Below, piece by piece: positions 23,472-24,474 of a stretch of DNA of 24,474 nt (position 1 is the first letter of the stretch; each line of letters starts with the position of its first letter). The translations under genes were made by a program, and so were the position numbers. Source of the stretch: JAOPZY01 sp036495025 (GTDB lineage: Bacteria; Actinomycetota; CADDZG01; JAHWKV01; JAOPZY01). Below the pieces are notes generated by a model. The model made no database searches. It saw nothing but the letters and a program-made list of their open reading frames with translations, and was not told where the DNA came from. Where the stretch lies: the NCBI GenBank assembly GCA_036495025.1, contig DASXNO010000249.1, positions 1-24,474 of the forward strand. The letters run 5' to 3'.

Positions 23472-24474
23472 ATGATCGGGACCGAGGAACGCCTGAGCCC
23501 TGGACCTGCCCGGGCGCCGGCCCTCGACCTGGCCCTCGCCGTGGCCGTGTTCGCTGGCGCGCTCATCTACCTGCTCCACCTCCGCATCCATCCGCAACGG
23601 TTCCCGCTCGACCTCGACGTGTACCGGGAGGCCGGGCGCTACGCCCTGCACCGTTGGGATCCCTACAGCCCGGGCTTCGGCGACGCCCTCCGGATCAAGC
23701 TCCCCTTCACCTACCCGCCCTTCGCCGCACTCGTCTTCGCCCCACTCGCGCTCGTCCCGAAGGGCGTCCTCCTCGTGGGGTGGATTGCCCTCTGCATCGC
23801 TGCCCTGGGGGTCACCCTGCACCTCACCGTCTGGCCCGCCCTCCTCGCCCGGGGATGGAGCCATCCTGTGGTGCTGGCCGGGGCCGCCGGGGTCCTCGTC
23901 TGGTCGGTGCCGGTGGCCCAGACAATCTCGTACGGGCAGATCAACCTCGTGCTCCTCGCCGCATGCCTGCTCGACTGTGGCGTGACGCCGAGGGCGTCGG
24001 GGCGATGGCGCGGCGTGCTCGTGGGCATCGCCACCGCCATCAAGCTGACCCCGGGCATCTTCATCGTCTACTTCGCCCTCACGAGGCAGTGGGCGGCGGC
24101 GGTACGGGCTGGCGTGACGGCGACCGCCTGCGCAGCCCTGGCCTTCGTCGTCGCCCCGGGGCCTTCCCGTGCGTTCTGGCTCCACCTGGTCTTCGAGGCG
24201 AATCGCCCGGGGAGCCCGACCTACTTCAGCAATCAATCGCTGCGCGGGGCACTCGAGCGGATGCACGCCGTGTGGCTGTGGGTCCCGCTCGCGCTCATCC
24301 TTGGCTGCGCTGGGGTCTGGCGGGCGACCCGTGCCCACCGTGCTGGCGCCGAGGTCACCGCGGTCGCCCTGGTCGGGCTCACCGCGCTGGTCGTCTCACC
24401 GATCTCCTGGCAGCACCACGCGGTGTGGATCGTGCCCGCGGCCGCGGCGCTCGTCGTGTGGGCGACCACCCTGA
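23472..24474 (+). CDS. GT87 (DUF2029) polyprenol-phosphate-sugar alpha-mannosyltransferase, 3'-truncated by window edge
   Basis: At least 334 residues of an integral-membrane GT-C glycosyltransferase are encoded and the frame is still open at the right edge. ATG 23472 follows CGGGGGAC by about 7 nt. An in-frame GTG at 23466 is the alternative. Family signatures are PLDLDVYREAGRYAL with the catalytic-type Asp in the first loop, PFTYPPFAALVFAPLALVP, SYGQINLVLLAACLLD, GVLVGIATAIKLTPGIFIVYF, SNQSLRGALERM and SPISWQHHAVWIVP. Many Leu/Val/Ala-rich membrane segments alternate with short loops. Relatives include mycobacterial PimE and related alpha-mannosyltransferases, which use polyprenol-P-mannose on the outer face of the membrane to build phosphatidylinositol mannosides or lipomannan. 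The exact acceptor is unknown. The manB product would supply the precursor. Confidence 0.88.
   Translation, partial: MIGTEERLSPGPARAPALDLALAVAVFAGALIYLLHLRIHPQRFPLDLDVYREAGRYALHRWDPYSPGFGDALRIKLPFTYPPFAALVFAPLALVPKGVLLVGWIALCIAALGVTLHLTVWPALLARGWSHPVVLAGAAGVLVWSVPVAQTISYGQINLVLLAACLLDCGVTPRASGRWRGVLVGIATAIKLTPGIFIVYFALTRQWAAAVRAGVTATACAALAFVVAPGPSRAFWLHLVFEANRPGSPTYFSNQSLRGALERMHAVWLWVPLALILGCAGVWRATRAHRAGAEVTAVALVGLTALVVSPISWQHHAVWIVPAAAALVVWATTL

Overview
This 24.5 kb window is G+C-rich, almost fully coding DNA from an actinobacterium. The evidence is a WhiB-family Fe-S regulator, an actinobacterial DUF3499 protein, a homodimeric AceE-type pyruvate dehydrogenase E1, a GT87 polyprenol-phosphate-sugar mannosyltransferase, a long-form S-adenosylhomocysteinase, and many GTG starts and starts without a Shine-Dalgarno sequence. 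The neighbourhood of phosphomannomutase, SIS-type sugar isomerase, DUF3499, WhiB and S-adenosylhomocysteinase recalls the mycobacterial Rv3248c-Rv3260c region in a rearranged form. The lineage could be Acidimicrobiia or a similar non-mycobacterial clade, but that is inference. No rRNA, tRNA, CRISPR array, transposase or phage gene was seen.

Layout. 1-371 is non-coding or edge DNA with an AT-rich 14-bp dyad and a good promoter for a DUF3048 lipoprotein (372-1475, +). A minus-strand block follows: hpf (5556-5122), a NarL-type response regulator (5097-4381) and secA (4284-1486). A 507-bp region rich in small hairpins separates hpf from the divergent ahcY (6064-7509, +). The next minus-strand directon, read from 12508 down to 7535, is manB, a split-barrel FMN/PPOX-like protein, a Trm112-like zinc peptide, a phosphoglucose/phosphomannose isomerase, purine nucleoside phosphorylase and an AbiEi-like winged-helix plus DUF559 nuclease-fold protein. 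Divergently, whiB, a small lipoprotein and cysS run on the + strand (12856-15275). DUF3499 and DUF6788 proteins lie convergent to cysS.

The last part holds aceE (21189-18484, -), followed at once by a 129-aa unknown protein and two paralogous genes that each carry two YbjQ-like (UPF0145) domains. The joins are tight: stop codons lie inside the next Shine-Dalgarno sequence, and one is an ATGA overlap. The run ends at one of the few U-tract terminators in the window. Divergent from aceE is tag (3-methyladenine DNA glycosylase I), whose stop codon shares a CTAG with the stop of convergent lpdA (dihydrolipoamide dehydrogenase). A GT87 mannosyltransferase runs off the right edge.

How it fits together. 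Most genes are housekeeping: protein export, ribosome hibernation, the methyl cycle, purine salvage, mannose-phosphate supply for cell-envelope glycans, Cys-tRNA charging and pyruvate oxidation. The best leads for something undescribed are (1) the aceE-linked quartet of YbjQ-like domains with its 129-aa partner; (2) two AT-rich dyads 8.4 kb apart sharing TTCTTTGT-N31-ACAAAGAA with identical spacing, one of them straddling the start codon of the AbiEi/DUF559 gene; (3) a cluster of hairpins upstream of ahcY; and (4) a recurrent TANNNT box 6-8 nt before start codons that lack a Shine-Dalgarno sequence, which suggests widespread leaderless transcription.
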